Shown here: piece after piece, positions 7,723 to 16,087 of the stretch
Layout of the letters: each line of letters starts with the position of its first letter
Position numbering within the stretch: the first letter of the stretch is position 1
Origin: Clostridium frigoris
GTDB lineage: Bacteria; Bacillota; Clostridia; Clostridiales; Clostridiaceae
DNA length: 44,355 nt
Assembly: GCF_018861865.1 (NCBI RefSeq)
Contig: NZ_JAHLDV010000031.1
Location: forward strand, 1 to 44,355
Direction: 5' to 3'
Translations under genes and position numbers: made by a program
The notes under the pieces: model-generated
What the model was told of the DNA's origin: nothing
The model's database searches: none
What the model saw: only the letters and a program-made list of their open reading frames with translations

Positions 7723-7989
7723 ATGCAAATAGAAGAAACCGAGTATTTAGTTGTTTACCCAGGTCACAATAGTACAACACTTCTGTATCAAAGACTTTTA
7801 AAGAAGTCTTGCAATGTTGAATTAGTGTCAACACCAATAAAAATATCTTATGGTTGCAGTCTATCCATTAAATTTAAAGAAGTCTACATTGATATTGTTA
7901 ATGCTGAAATTCTAAAAATTAGTATAAAACCCAAAGGGATATACAAGATCGTAAAAAAAGCAAAATTTAATAACTACGAAATGGTTTAG
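7723..7989 (+). CDS. DUF3343 protein (Se/S-carrier-like)
   Basis: This 88-residue protein starts with the family-type YLVVYPGHNSTTLLYQRLLKK and contains the STPIKISYGCSLSIKF motif with its single conserved-type cysteine (about C47 in YGC). DUF3343 proteins are described as putative selenium/sulfur carriers, by analogy with YedF/TusA-type partners of cysteine-desulfurase-like enzymes. It has an unusually G-rich ribosome binding site (AAGGGGGG), its own SigK-type promoter and its own terminator, so it is monocistronic and probably sporulation-expressed. The extra C-terminal 30 residues are basic. The partner could be the class V aminotransferase 4.5 kb to the left, but this is not shown. Confidence 0.78.
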   Translation: MQIEETEYLVVYPGHNSTTLLYQRLLKKSCNVELVSTPIKISYGCSLSIKFKEVYIDIVNAEILKISIKPKGIYKIVKKAKFNNYEMV

Positions 7990-8009
7990 CTTACACTTAT
8001 ATTATTCTT

Positions 8010-8039
8010 GGATTTGGTTTTTCCGAATCCTTTTTTTTT
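8010..8039 (+). terminator. Intrinsic terminator after DUF3343 gene
   Basis: GGATTTGG / CCGAATCC stem (one G-T wobble) with loop TTTTT and a 9-T tract. Confidence 0.85.
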
Positions 8040-8105
8040 ATTTTGGGCATATTTTTTGAAGTTAAAGCATATTTTTTATTAATAAGGCTAAAGGGTGTGA
8101 GTAAA

Positions 8106-9596
8106 ATGGATACAATTATAAGAAAAAAAATCTATTTTGTTTCAAATGTTAAAACTGGAACAATAACTATAATTGATGGTCTTTGCAATACAATATTAAA
8201 AGAAATTCCAGTTGGAGAAAGACCATTCAAATTAGCAATAAGAGATAATAATACCATTGGTGTTGCATGTGATGTCAATAATACAATTTCTTTTGTTAAT
8301 TGCAAAAGTTACAAAATAGAAGAACACTTTATTTCTAATGATGGTAATTTCCTAATAGATAAGGCAAATCAAAAAATATATGTTTCAAATACTTCTGAAG
8401 TAATTATCTATGATATAAATTTAGATAAAATACTAAATCGTATTCGCGAATTCTCAGCAATTACTGATATAAAACTTAACATAAAAGGATCTAAACTATA
8501 TGTATTAGACACATTATTGAAACAACTAAGAATTTATAATACTGATACTTATACACTTATAAATTCATTTGAAAATTTAGGTATTAATCCAACATGCCTT
8601 TTAATTTCAAAAGATGATAAAACCGCATATATTTCAACAAAGATTGATATTTTAAAAATAAATATTGATTCAAAACTTATCACTAACATAATTCTGCTCA
8701 AAGGATCTTTAATAACTGGAATGATAATAAACGAAAACACCTTATATGCATCAAACTTAGGGCTAAATAGAATAGAGTTAATCGATATTAATACTAATAA
8801 AGCATATAATTATGTTCTTACTTCAAGGCCTCAACCTACTAGTCTTTTTATAACTGATGACAATACTAAGCTATTAGTTTCTAATAGAAGCTGTGATGAT
8901 TATGGTGGAATTGATATAATAGATTTAAAATCAAATTTTTTGATTAGTTCGATTCTCATGAATACAATTAATAGTCAGCCATATAATATTATTTCAATTA
9001 ACATTCCTTTTACATACACTCCGAAAGTTGCAATTATCAATTTAAATGCAGTTAGTAACCAAATAGCAATATTAGCAAAACGAGTATTTTCCACATACAT
9101 TGAAACTATAAAATTCCCTATAATAAGTTTTAATTTACCTAAAGAAACGAATTCTTCTTATATATATAAATATATGAAATTTGAACCGGGTATAATAGTG
9201 CCATCCACCGAATTCAGGAGTTATACCCCTACAACCTCTGAATTTTCAAGCATTAAATTTATTTTGAGAGTTAACTATATAACTTATTATCTTAAAAACA
9301 ATATAAATAAAAGTATAAATGGTTTTTTTGAAAAACCTATAGATATTCTTTTAAATATTCCCAAAGAACGTAATTTACATGAATTTGAGCTTAATATTAA
9401 AACCACCACTAAATTTATAGATAGTCCTAAATTTCTAAACAATGTATTTAACTTTGGCGTTAGTACTTTAATGGAGCTAAAAGTAATAGGTGAAGATGAA
9501 ATATATCTAACTAATTTAAAAGAAAATGATAATTTCGAAGAATTCACTGTTTTTGATAGCTCTATTTTCCCTGATGATACAATCATTCCTTTTTAA
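8106..9596 (+). CDS. YVTN-type beta-propeller protein with C-terminal beta domain
   Basis: This 496-residue protein has repeating units at about residues 5-305 typical of YVTN/NHL-like propellers (IYFVSNVKTGTITIIDG, IPVGERPFKLAI, KIYVSNTSEVIIYDI, KLYVLDTLLKQLRIYNT, TLYASNLGLNRIELIDI, KLLVSNRSCDDYGGIDIIDL). A second beta-rich domain (about 325-490) has strand patterns such as FSSIKFILRVNYITYYL, loosely similar to the central domain of the Cys-rich paralogues. No signal peptide, so a cytoplasmic (mother-cell) product. The ATG at 8106 has AAGGG about 10 nt upstream; the GTG at 8097 is too close. Two direct copies of GCATATTTTTT lie 20 nt apart upstream (8047, 8067). Probably a spore-envelope protein, by context. 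Confidence 0.68.
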   Translation: MDTIIRKKIYFVSNVKTGTITIIDGLCNTILKEIPVGERPFKLAIRDNNTIGVACDVNNTISFVNCKSYKIEEHFISNDGNFLIDKANQKIYVSNTSEVIIYDINLDKILNRIREFSAITDIKLNIKGSKLYVLDTLLKQLRIYNTDTYTLINSFENLGINPTCLLISKDDKTAYISTKIDILKINIDSKLITNIILLKGSLITGMIINENTLYASNLGLNRIELIDINTNKAYNYVLTSRPQPTSLFITDDNTKLLVSNRSCDDYGGIDIIDLKSNFLISSILMNTINSQPYNIISINIPFTYTPKVAIINLNAVSNQIAILAKRVFSTYIETIKFPIISFNLPKETNSSYIYKYMKFEPGIIVPSTEFRSYTPTTSEFSSIKFILRVNYITYYLKNNINKSINGFFEKPIDILLNIPKERNLHEFELNIKTTTKFIDSPKFLNNVFNFGVSTLMELKVIGEDEIYLTNLKENDNFEEFTVFDSSIFPDDTIIPF

Positions 9597-9622
9597 ATAC
9601 AATGCAATTAAAGTAAGTAGGT

Positions 9623-9664
9623 AGCACTAGAACTTAATTATTAAGATTCTAGTGCTCTTTTTCG
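9623..9664 (+). terminator. Intrinsic terminator after the propeller gene
   Basis: AGCACTAGAA / TTCTAGTGCT arms with an inner CTTAAT/ATTAAG pairing, followed by CTTTTT. The 3' arm overlaps the last codons of the convergent minus-strand gene. Confidence 0.8.
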
Positions 9665-9927
9665 TTTGGTTTTAATTCTTCTACTATAAATTTATCAAAA
9701 TAAATTTCCTCTATAAAATTATTTTCATCGAAACTAGTTTTACGTCTTTTATTGTATTCATTAACATTAGGTTTCAGCCAATAAGGTGTTGAAATATCAA
9801 ATTTGTAACATAACTCTGTTATACACATTTTTAGATTTTCTTGGTAACTATCATCTATTTCGGATATTGTAACTTCATCTCTTATAATTCTATTATCTTT
9901 TATTAATTTGCCCCAAATTTTTAACAT
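9649..9927 (-). CDS. Conserved-looking hypothetical protein
   Basis: This 92-residue soluble protein begins MLKIWGKLIKDNRIIRDEVT and ends in an acidic-basic helix. The WGKxIKDNxI start looks like a short conserved family that I have seen in clostridial genomes without a function. GGGAGG lies about 7 nt before the ATG. It stands alone and converges on the propeller gene, sharing its terminator hairpin. No catalytic motif is visible. Confidence 0.65.
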   Translation of the reverse strand: MLKIWGKLIKDNRIIRDEVTISEIDDSYQENLKMCITELCYKFDISTPYWLKPNVNEYNKRRKTSFDENNFIEEIYFDKFIVEELKPNEKEH

Positions 9928-10220
9928 TTCTGCCTCCCTTAATTGTATATCATATTAAAAAATATCATTTATTGTGTCTAATATTTTTTGCTAGTCCTAA
10001 GTTTATCATAATTATTAAATAAAGTCATGCTATATGTAATCATATTATAATCCTTTATGCAATAGTATAAATTGATTATTTTTGTGGAATATTGCACATA
10101 CTTATTTTAATATATCTGTTAAATAAAATTTAAAAATATGTCTTGATATTTAATTTTTTAATTAATTATAAGTTATATAGTTGTGTGTTTAAGTATAAGA
10201 CATAGGAGGGTTAAAAATAC

Positions 10221-11591
10221 GTGGTAAATTTAGGTGTAATTCATTATGCATATATCATTATAATTATCATAATTACAATTATAATTTCTATAAAAAAAGA
10301 TGTAATAGTTCCATGTATTTTAGGAATAGGGGTAATTGGTTATATATTTACAGGTAATAGCATAAGCGCTATTCAAATTATATATAAGGCTATAGTGGTA
10401 TCAGGAAAAGAATTCATTGAAATAGTTGTAGTTATTGCATTGGTTAATGCAATGTCTAGTGCATTAAATGATTTGGGTGCAGATGAATTAATTATAAAAC
10501 CTATAAAAAAATTAATGATAAACAAAACTATGTCATTCTTTGTTCTAGGTGTTACCGTAACGTTGACTTCGTGGTTTATTTGGCCAACACCAGCCGTAGT
10601 TTTTATAGGCGCCCTAATGGTGCCAGCAGCAATACAAGCTGGTTTGCCAGCAATATGGGCTGCAGTAGTTTTATGCCTATTCGGTAATGGCGTAGCTTTA
10701 TCAAGCGATTTTGTCCTTCAAGCAGCACCATCAATAACTGCGAAAACTGCAAACTTACCTAATTCATTAGGAATAGTTAGAGAATGCCTTCCATTTTGGG
10801 GTATAATGAGTATAGTCACTATTACTATAGCATTTATACTTATGAGGAGAGACAAAACTACAGAAATCAAAATAAATAAAGCTTTAATTGGAACCAAGAA
10901 ATCATCACAAAATAATTTAATAGGTACAAAGGCAATGGCAGTAGCTACGCCTTGTGTATTTATAATAGACATACTTTTTATAAAAAAGTTTAACTTCATA
11001 GGCTCTGAATCAACAGCCTTAATAGGCGGAACAGCGTCAATAATAATGATAATTTGCTCTATAATTAATACTAATTTTAAAACATCATTAGGTGAAGTTA
11101 CTAAATATGTTAAGAATGGTTTCACTTTTGGTATAAACATTTTTGCTCCAATTATAATTATTGGTGCTTTTTTCTTTCTAGGAAGCGAAGGTACTGCTAT
11201 TACAATATTGGGTAATGGAGCCACCGGAATTCTAAGTGACATAGGAGTATATGCTGCAAGTAAGATACCCTTATCTAAATATTCCGTCATAGGTATACAA
11301 ACAGCAGTAAGCACTCTTCTTGGTCTTAGTGGCTCAGGCTTCGCTGGTCTTCCGTTAGTTGGGACTTTAGCTAATACATTTTCAACTACAATTAATATTG
11401 ATAAAGAACAGGTTGCAGCATTTGGTCAAATAATTACCATTTGGATAGGTGGAGGAACTATAATTCCTTGGAGTGTGGTTGCCGCGGCAGGAATATGTAA
11501 GGTTGAACCTTTTGATGTTGCAAGGAAGAATATTATTCCTGTAACTTGTGGAATAGTTGCTACAGTAATATTAGCACTATTAATTTTATAA
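10221..11591 (+). CDS. Multi-spanning membrane transporter
   Basis: This 456-residue, very hydrophobic protein has about 10-12 predicted membrane segments, including IIIIIIITIIIS at the N-terminus and VTCGIVATVILALLIL at the C-terminus. Gly/Pro-rich re-entrant-like loops (WPTPAVVFIGALMVPAA, GLSGSGFAGLPLVGTLA, GGGTIIPWSVVAAAG) resemble the ion-transporter superfamily that includes GntP- and citrate-type carriers. The substrate cannot be called. GTG start, chosen for AGGAGG about 11 nt upstream. It is the first gene before the ArsC-like and HD genes but has its own 95-nt gap, so co-transcription is not assured. Confidence 0.72.
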   Translation: MVNLGVIHYAYIIIIIIITIIISIKKDVIVPCILGIGVIGYIFTGNSISAIQIIYKAIVVSGKEFIEIVVVIALVNAMSSALNDLGADELIIKPIKKLMINKTMSFFVLGVTVTLTSWFIWPTPAVVFIGALMVPAAIQAGLPAIWAAVVLCLFGNGVALSSDFVLQAAPSITAKTANLPNSLGIVRECLPFWGIMSIVTITIAFILMRRDKTTEIKINKALIGTKKSSQNNLIGTKAMAVATPCVFIIDILFIKKFNFIGSESTALIGGTASIIMIICSIINTNFKTSLGEVTKYVKNGFTFGINIFAPIIIIGAFFFLGSEGTAITILGNGATGILSDIGVYAASKIPLSKYSVIGIQTAVSTLLGLSGSGFAGLPLVGTLANTFSTTINIDKEQVAAFGQIITIWIGGGTIIPWSVVAAAGICKVEPFDVARKNIIPVTCGIVATVILALLIL

Positions 11592-11685
11592 TTATTAATA
11601 CTAATACTTTAAGTAATAGTGACCAATGTCTTAATTAATGGTAGCATGATATATATACTAATATATTTAAGGAGAGCATGCATAA

Positions 11686-12024
11686 ATGAATATTCAATTT
11701 TTCGGAACAAAAAAATGTTTTGATACAAAAAAAGCTGAACGTTATTTTAAAGAAAGAAATATAAAATATCAATTTATTGATTTAAATATTAAAGGACTTA
11801 GTAATGGTGAATTACAAAGCGTAAAAAAAGCTGTAGGATTAAATAATCTAATAAACACAAAGGCTAAAGATTATAAAAAATCTAACTTAAGCCAAATTAG
11901 GGGAGATGAGATTAAAGAAGACATTTTGTTGAAAAACCCCCAACTTTTAAAAACCCCTATAGTACGAAATGGGAAAGATGCCACTGTTGGTTATGCTCCA
12001 GAAATTTGGACAACCTGGGAATAG
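11686..12024 (+). CDS. ArsC/Spx family thioredoxin-fold protein
   Basis: This 112-residue protein has the N-terminal FFGTKKCFDTKKAERYF motif with a single catalytic-type cysteine (C11), the family RGDEIKEDILLKNPQLLKTPIVRNG stretch and a cis-Pro TPIV. Members are arsenate reductases or Spx-like redox regulators; with one Cys and no CxxC, it is closer to the YffB/ArsC branch. No arsenic genes are adjacent, so an arsenate role is not supported by context. The HD-domain gene starts 23 nt downstream and is probably co-transcribed. Confidence 0.85.
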   Translation: MNIQFFGTKKCFDTKKAERYFKERNIKYQFIDLNIKGLSNGELQSVKKAVGLNNLINTKAKDYKKSNLSQIRGDEIKEDILLKNPQLLKTPIVRNGKDATVGYAPEIWTTWE

Positions 12025-12047
12025 CAATGTTACATAGGAGGGGTTTA

Positions 12048-12707
12048 ATGAATAAAGAACTAATTATAAATAAAACAATGGAATATGTAAAAAGCAAACT
12101 AGAAGGGGAAGGAACAGGGCATGATTACTTTCATATATTGAGAGTTTACAAAACTGCAATTTATATATGTGAAAAAGAAGGTGCAGATCTATTTGTGGTT
12201 GGACTAACTGCCTTATTACATGACATCGCGGATTGGAAATTTAATGATGGCAATAGTGATATCGGACCTAGACTTACGAGAAAATGGTTAGGAGACTTGG
12301 GCGTTGATGACTTTATTATTAATAAAATTAATATGATTATAAAAACTATGTCATTTAAAGGTGGTACTACAAACTCTAAACAAGAAACAATAGAAGGTAA
12401 GGTAGTTCAGGATGCTGATAGATTAGATGCAATCGGTGCTATAGGAATTGCAAGAGCTTTTGCATATGGTGGATATAAACAAAGAGAGCTATATAATCCA
12501 AATATTAAACCACAAAAATATAAAGATTTTGATCAATATAAGGTAAGTGTGGATACAACAGTTAATCATTTTTATGAAAAACTTTTATTACTGAAAGATT
12601 TAATGAACACTCAATCAGGTAAAACTATGGCAGAAGAAAGACATAAATTCATGATGACATATTTAAATCATTTCTTCAAGGAATGGGATTGTATTGAAAC
12701 AAATTAA
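12048..12707 (+). CDS. HD domain phosphohydrolase
   Basis: This 219-residue protein has the metal-binding HD-superfamily motifs in order: HDYFHILRVY (about 25), the HD pair in TALLHDIADWKF (about 62) and QDADRLDAIGAIG (about 124). This is the YedJ/PgpH-like single-domain type that hydrolyses phosphate esters of nucleotides or related compounds; the substrate is unknown. The ATG at 12048 follows AGGAGG by 6-7 nt, so an upstream in-frame start overlapping the ArsC-like gene is rejected. A bidirectional terminator follows. Confidence 0.88.
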   Translation: MNKELIINKTMEYVKSKLEGEGTGHDYFHILRVYKTAIYICEKEGADLFVVGLTALLHDIADWKFNDGNSDIGPRLTRKWLGDLGVDDFIINKINMIIKTMSFKGGTTNSKQETIEGKVVQDADRLDAIGAIGIARAFAYGGYKQRELYNPNIKPQKYKDFDQYKVSVDTTVNHFYEKLLLLKDLMNTQSGKTMAEERHKFMMTYLNHFFKEWDCIETN

Positions 12708-12710
12708 AAG

Positions 12711-12749
12711 TTAAGGTGGATTAACTTGCAACGTTAATCCACCACTTAA
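12711..12749. terminator. Strong hairpin between convergent genes
   Basis: GGTGGATTAAC / GTTAATCCACC with outer TTAAG/CTTAA pairing and a 7-nt loop. It sits between the HD gene and the convergent XRE gene and probably ends both transcripts, although no long T-run is present. Confidence 0.65.
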
Positions 12750-12755
12750 AGTTGC

Positions 12756-12968
12756 TCAAATTCTTCTAAGTTCGTCTATATTAACACATAGAATAGTTGC
12801 TATTGTTTCAATTATATTAAATGATGGATTTTTTTTACTTCCTCGTTCCAGTTCTTCTAAATAAGTTTGTGATACATGCACACTCAAATTCTTAGATAAA
12901 GTTGATATATCTTTGCTTGTTAAAGATTTATTAAGTCTTAATTCTCTAATCTTAGCTCCATTAAGCAT
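12756..12968 (-). CDS. XRE-family HTH regulator
   Basis: This 70-residue protein is essentially only a helix-turn-helix domain of the Cro/CI type: IRELRLNKSLTSKDISTLS, then the recognition-helix region VSQTYLEELERGSKKNPSFNIIETIATILCVNIDEL. Such small regulators usually dimerise and control nearby genes or themselves. A perfect 14-bp palindrome (13000-13013) lies just upstream in its promoter region and is the best operator candidate. Start behind AAGGAGG. Target genes are unknown. Confidence 0.87.
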   Translation of the reverse strand: MLNGAKIRELRLNKSLTSKDISTLSKNLSVHVSQTYLEELERGSKKNPSFNIIETIATILCVNIDELRRI

Positions 12969-13333
12969 ATAAAAACCTCCTTATATAGATATATAATACA
13001 TATAAGCTTATATCTTTATCATACTAAGTTGTACTACTTAAGTATACTATGAATAAAAGAAATAGCTATGTTACTATTATGGTTTTTTTGTTAAGATTAG
13101 AAGTGAATTAGAAAAAGTTGCTAGGTATAGAACATTTCATTAAAGCAGAGTTTAATAGTTGTAAAATTGATTTACAATTTGTTAACATATTCGCCATTCA
13201 TGTGCCATAATGTATCTTTATTATATAATTATGACTAAAAATAATTGCATTAAAAAAACAAGGTATTACTGTTGGTATTATAAATACAAACTAATTTTAT
13301 ATATGATAAATTTGTAATTAAGGAGATTTTTAT
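12969..13333. other. Intergenic region with promoters of XRE and two-component genes
   Basis: No gene seen. It holds the palindrome ATATAAGCTTATAT at 13000-13013 close to the XRE start, in an AT-rich stretch compatible with its -10 region, and must contain the promoter of the response-regulator operon on the right, which I could not place with confidence. Confidence 0.5.
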
Positions 13334-14020
13334 ATGATGGAAACTATTTTGATAGTTGATGATGAAGAAAGAATTAGAAATCTTGTATCTATTTATTTAA
13401 GAAAGGAACAATATAATATTCTGCAAGCTGAAAATGGAATGGAAGCTATAAATGTCTTCAATAAAAATACAGTAGATTTGGTTATTCTAGATGTAATGAT
13501 GCCAATCATGGATGGATGGGATGTATGTAAGGAAATAAGAAAGACTTCTAATATCCCAGTTATAATGCTTACTGCTAAATCTGAGGAAGATGACGAATTA
13601 CTAGGTTTTGAATTAGGCACTGATCATTATATCACCAAACCTTTTGTTCCAAAGCTACTAGTCGCTAAGGTTAAGGCAATTATAAGACGAACTTATAGCA
13701 CCGAGAGTGTTGTAAAAGAAGAAGACAACTTTGATGGGCTTGTAGTTGATAATTTAAGCCATGAGGTTACAGTCGACAATATAGAAATCAACCTATCGCC
13801 AAAAGAATTTGAACTATTAAATTATTTTATACTTAATAAAAGAATTGTATTAAGCAGAGAGAAAATATTAGATGCTTTATGGGGTATTGACTATTTTGGA
13901 GAGCTAAGAACAGTTGATACAGTTATAAAAAGATTAAGAGAAAAGTTAGGTGAAAAATCTTATCTTATATCAACAGTAAGAGGTACCGGATATAAATTCG
14001 AGGTGAGAAATGAAAAGTAA
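13334..14020 (+). CDS. OmpR/PhoB-family response regulator
   Basis: This 228-residue protein has a receiver domain (about 1-118) with acidic pocket DDEE, phospho-acceptor Asp in LVILDVMMPIMDGW (about D53), Thr in IMLTAKS and Lys in YITKPF. A winged-helix DNA-binding domain follows (about 130-225; ELLNYFILNKRIVLSREKIL, VDTVIKRLREKL, STVRGTGYKF). AAGGAG lies 8 nt before the first ATG. The stop overlaps the start of the histidine kinase gene by 11 nt, so the two are translationally coupled. Regulated genes are not evident. Confidence 0.95.
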   Translation: MMETILIVDDEERIRNLVSIYLRKEQYNILQAENGMEAINVFNKNTVDLVILDVMMPIMDGWDVCKEIRKTSNIPVIMLTAKSEEDDELLGFELGTDHYITKPFVPKLLVAKVKAIIRRTYSTESVVKEEDNFDGLVVDNLSHEVTVDNIEINLSPKEFELLNYFILNKRIVLSREKILDALWGIDYFGELRTVDTVIKRLREKLGEKSYLISTVRGTGYKFEVRNEK

Positions 14021-15518
14021 AAAAAGTATTACACGAAAACTTTTCGCTATAACTTCTATAGTTTTTGTGGTTTTCATAACAACTAATTTAATAGTGCAAT
14101 CTGCATTTTTTGGTCAATTTTATATAAAATGGAAAAGAGACACTTTGTCGCATGATCTCGTTAAATTTAAAGATAAATATAGTTTGCTTAAAACAAATGA
14201 TGAGGAGACTAGCTTAATTAGTACTTTTGAAGATCAGAATAGTTATAAGATAATTATAAGAGATAAAGCAGGTAATTTAAAATATCTTACAAAAACAGTT
14301 GACGCAAGAAAGGACTCTATAAAAGCAAGAATTATGGATCAACTAATGTCAAGTCAAATAGAAACTATAGGTGGGGTTGCTAAATTCAAAAAAGATAAAA
14401 AACCTTTAATCTTTCTTACCGATAATAACCTAGATTCGGAAGCAAGTGAGACTAGCATTTCCTACAGTGTTGCCGGCATTTCTTATGATGAAAAAAAAGA
14501 TGAATTTATATATGTATATACTTCATTACAACCGGTAAATGAAGCAGTTCAAGTTATTAAGGAATTTTACTATTATTTTTATATAGGAGCCATAGTAATA
14601 ATTTTATTCCTGTCTTTAATATATTCAAATATGATTGCAAAACCATTGATAAAAATAACTAAAACAGCAAGTAAAATGGCAAAGCTTGATTTTTCAGAAA
14701 AATGTGTGGTAAAAAGTAATGATGAAATTGGGGCTTTAGCGACTTCTCTTAACCTGCTTTCAGAAAATTTAAATGAATCTTTAACATCGCTTAAAGATGC
14801 TAATTTAAAATTAGAAAAAGATATTGAAAAAGAAAAAAAATTAACAGAAATAAGAAAAGACTTTGTGGCAGCAGTTTCTCATGAGCTTAAAACACCAATT
14901 ACACTTATAGAAGGGTATACTCAAGCATTAAATGATGATATTTTAGAAGGCGAGGAAAAACAATATTTTATAGATGTAATAATGGATGAATCAAGGAAAA
15001 TGAACAACTTAGTATCTGATATGCTAAATCTATCTCAACTAGAGTCAGGAAATTTTAATTTGGTTCAAGAAGATTTTTATATTGATGAACTAGTAAAACC
15101 ACTTGCTAAGAAATTTTCATCCATGCTTAATGAAAAAAATATTAAACTTGGTATAAATTTAGTTCAAAACATAAAAGTAACCGCTGATTGGAACAGAATA
15201 GAACAAGTTCTAACGAATTATATGACTAATGCAATAAGGCATGCTAATAATGGTGGCTCCATAGCCGTAACAATTCTCGATAGAGAAGATACTGTCTGCG
15301 TTGAAGTTGAGAATAGTGGAAGTAAAATTGATGAAGCTGAAAATAATAAAATATGGGATACTTTTTATAAAATAGATAAATCAAGAACTAGAAAACTTGG
15401 AGGTACAGGACTAGGACTTTCAATAGTTAAAAACATAATATTACTTCATGGTGGTAGTTGTGGAGTATGCAACACGGAAATGGGAGTTAAATTCTATTTT
15501 ATTTTAACAAAACACTAG
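14010..15518 (+). CDS. Sensor histidine kinase
   Basis: This 502-residue membrane kinase has TM1 at about 10-32, an extracytoplasmic sensor region of about 150 residues, TM2 at about 188-210 (YYFYIGAIVIILFLSLIY), a HAMP domain (about 212-265), HisKA with the phospho-acceptor in FVAAVSHELKTPITLIEGY (about H292), and HATPase_c with N-box YMTNAIRHA and G-box GGTGLGLSIV. It partners with the response regulator overlapping it upstream. The signal is unknown. A hairpin follows the stop codon. Confidence 0.95.
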   Translation: MKSKKSITRKLFAITSIVFVVFITTNLIVQSAFFGQFYIKWKRDTLSHDLVKFKDKYSLLKTNDEETSLISTFEDQNSYKIIIRDKAGNLKYLTKTVDARKDSIKARIMDQLMSSQIETIGGVAKFKKDKKPLIFLTDNNLDSEASETSISYSVAGISYDEKKDEFIYVYTSLQPVNEAVQVIKEFYYYFYIGAIVIILFLSLIYSNMIAKPLIKITKTASKMAKLDFSEKCVVKSNDEIGALATSLNLLSENLNESLTSLKDANLKLEKDIEKEKKLTEIRKDFVAAVSHELKTPITLIEGYTQALNDDILEGEEKQYFIDVIMDESRKMNNLVSDMLNLSQLESGNFNLVQEDFYIDELVKPLAKKFSSMLNEKNIKLGINLVQNIKVTADWNRIEQVLTNYMTNAIRHANNGGSIAVTILDREDTVCVEVENSGSKIDEAENNKIWDTFYKIDKSRTRKLGGTGLGLSIVKNIILLHGGSCGVCNTEMGVKFYFILTKH

Positions 15519-15573
15519 TGACTTATAATTACAATTTGTATTATATTGTTTGAATAAGTCACTTCCTCTTTTT
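15517..15573 (+). terminator. Hairpin after histidine kinase
   Basis: AGTGACTTAT (15517-15526) and ATAAGTCACT (15554-15563) followed by TCCTCTTTTT. The long 27-nt loop makes it a modest terminator. Confidence 0.5.
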
Positions 15574-15675
15574 GAGTGATAGCTTTTTATAAAACTATCC
15601 AATTGTATTTGTACTTTTCACATTTACTTACTATATTATCAAGGTCAAAATTGTATAAATCATTATAATAATCGC

Positions 15676-15725
15676 AAACTAAACCATTCAATATAATAAA
15701 AGTTATATTGAATGGTTTAGTTTTT
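15676..15725 (+). terminator. 21-bp perfect hairpin with T-run
   Basis: Arms at 15676-15696 and 15703-15723 are perfectly complementary, with loop TAAAAG and a terminal T-run (the end of the 3' arm, then TTG). It is a strong intrinsic terminator by form, about 160 nt beyond the histidine kinase stop. Confidence 0.75.
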
Positions 15726-15777
15726 GTCTTAAATTACGCTTTTTACTCATTTTATATGTGATTTTCCTTGTTTTATG

Positions 15778-15849
15778 GTATACTTATGCATGTAAACATT
15801 ATGTTTACATGCATAAACGCTTTAAATTCAATAGTATACATAAGTATAC
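15778..15849. repeat. Composite nested inverted repeats
   Basis: An outer 11-bp pair, GTATACTTATG (15778-15788) and CATAAGTATAC (15839-15849), overlaps an inner 14-bp hairpin (15784-15797 with 15803-15816, loop ATTAT). GTATAC also recurs at 15834-15839. Two mutually exclusive foldings are possible. The form suggests protein-binding sites rather than a terminator. Confidence 0.6.
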
Positions 15850-15900
15850 AATTATTTTTTATAAAAATTGATAACTAACTAGAACTAAATTTTCAAATGA

Positions 15901-16059
15901 ATTGATAATAAATTGATAATAAATTGATAATAAATAAACCCAGATAAGTATTTTACATGATATTATTAATATTGTAGCGACCAGGAGATGATTTAAGAGG
16001 CAGTGACAATGTTTTAGTTATAAATAGGTTAAAATGTAAAAATAATTAAATTGATAATA
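15901..16059 (+). repeat. ATTGATAATA iteron-like repeats upstream of RHH gene
   Basis: Three perfect tandem 11-bp copies of ATTGATAATAA run from 15901 to 15933, and a fourth ATTGATAATA lies at 16050-16059, about 30 nt before the RHH/coiled-coil gene. Tandem repeats of this size in front of a ribbon-helix-helix gene look like operator or partition sites. Otherwise 15519-16087 contains only the hairpins listed and no gene. Confidence 0.6.
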
Positions 16060-16087
16060 TAAAATACTGGTTTAAGAGAGGAAGTAT

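Noticed and set aside
10718-11314. Minus-strand open frame of 198 codons inside the transporter gene
   Set aside because: It is antisense to a hydrophobic membrane protein; such shadows are hydrophobic by codon complement and have no supporting signals.
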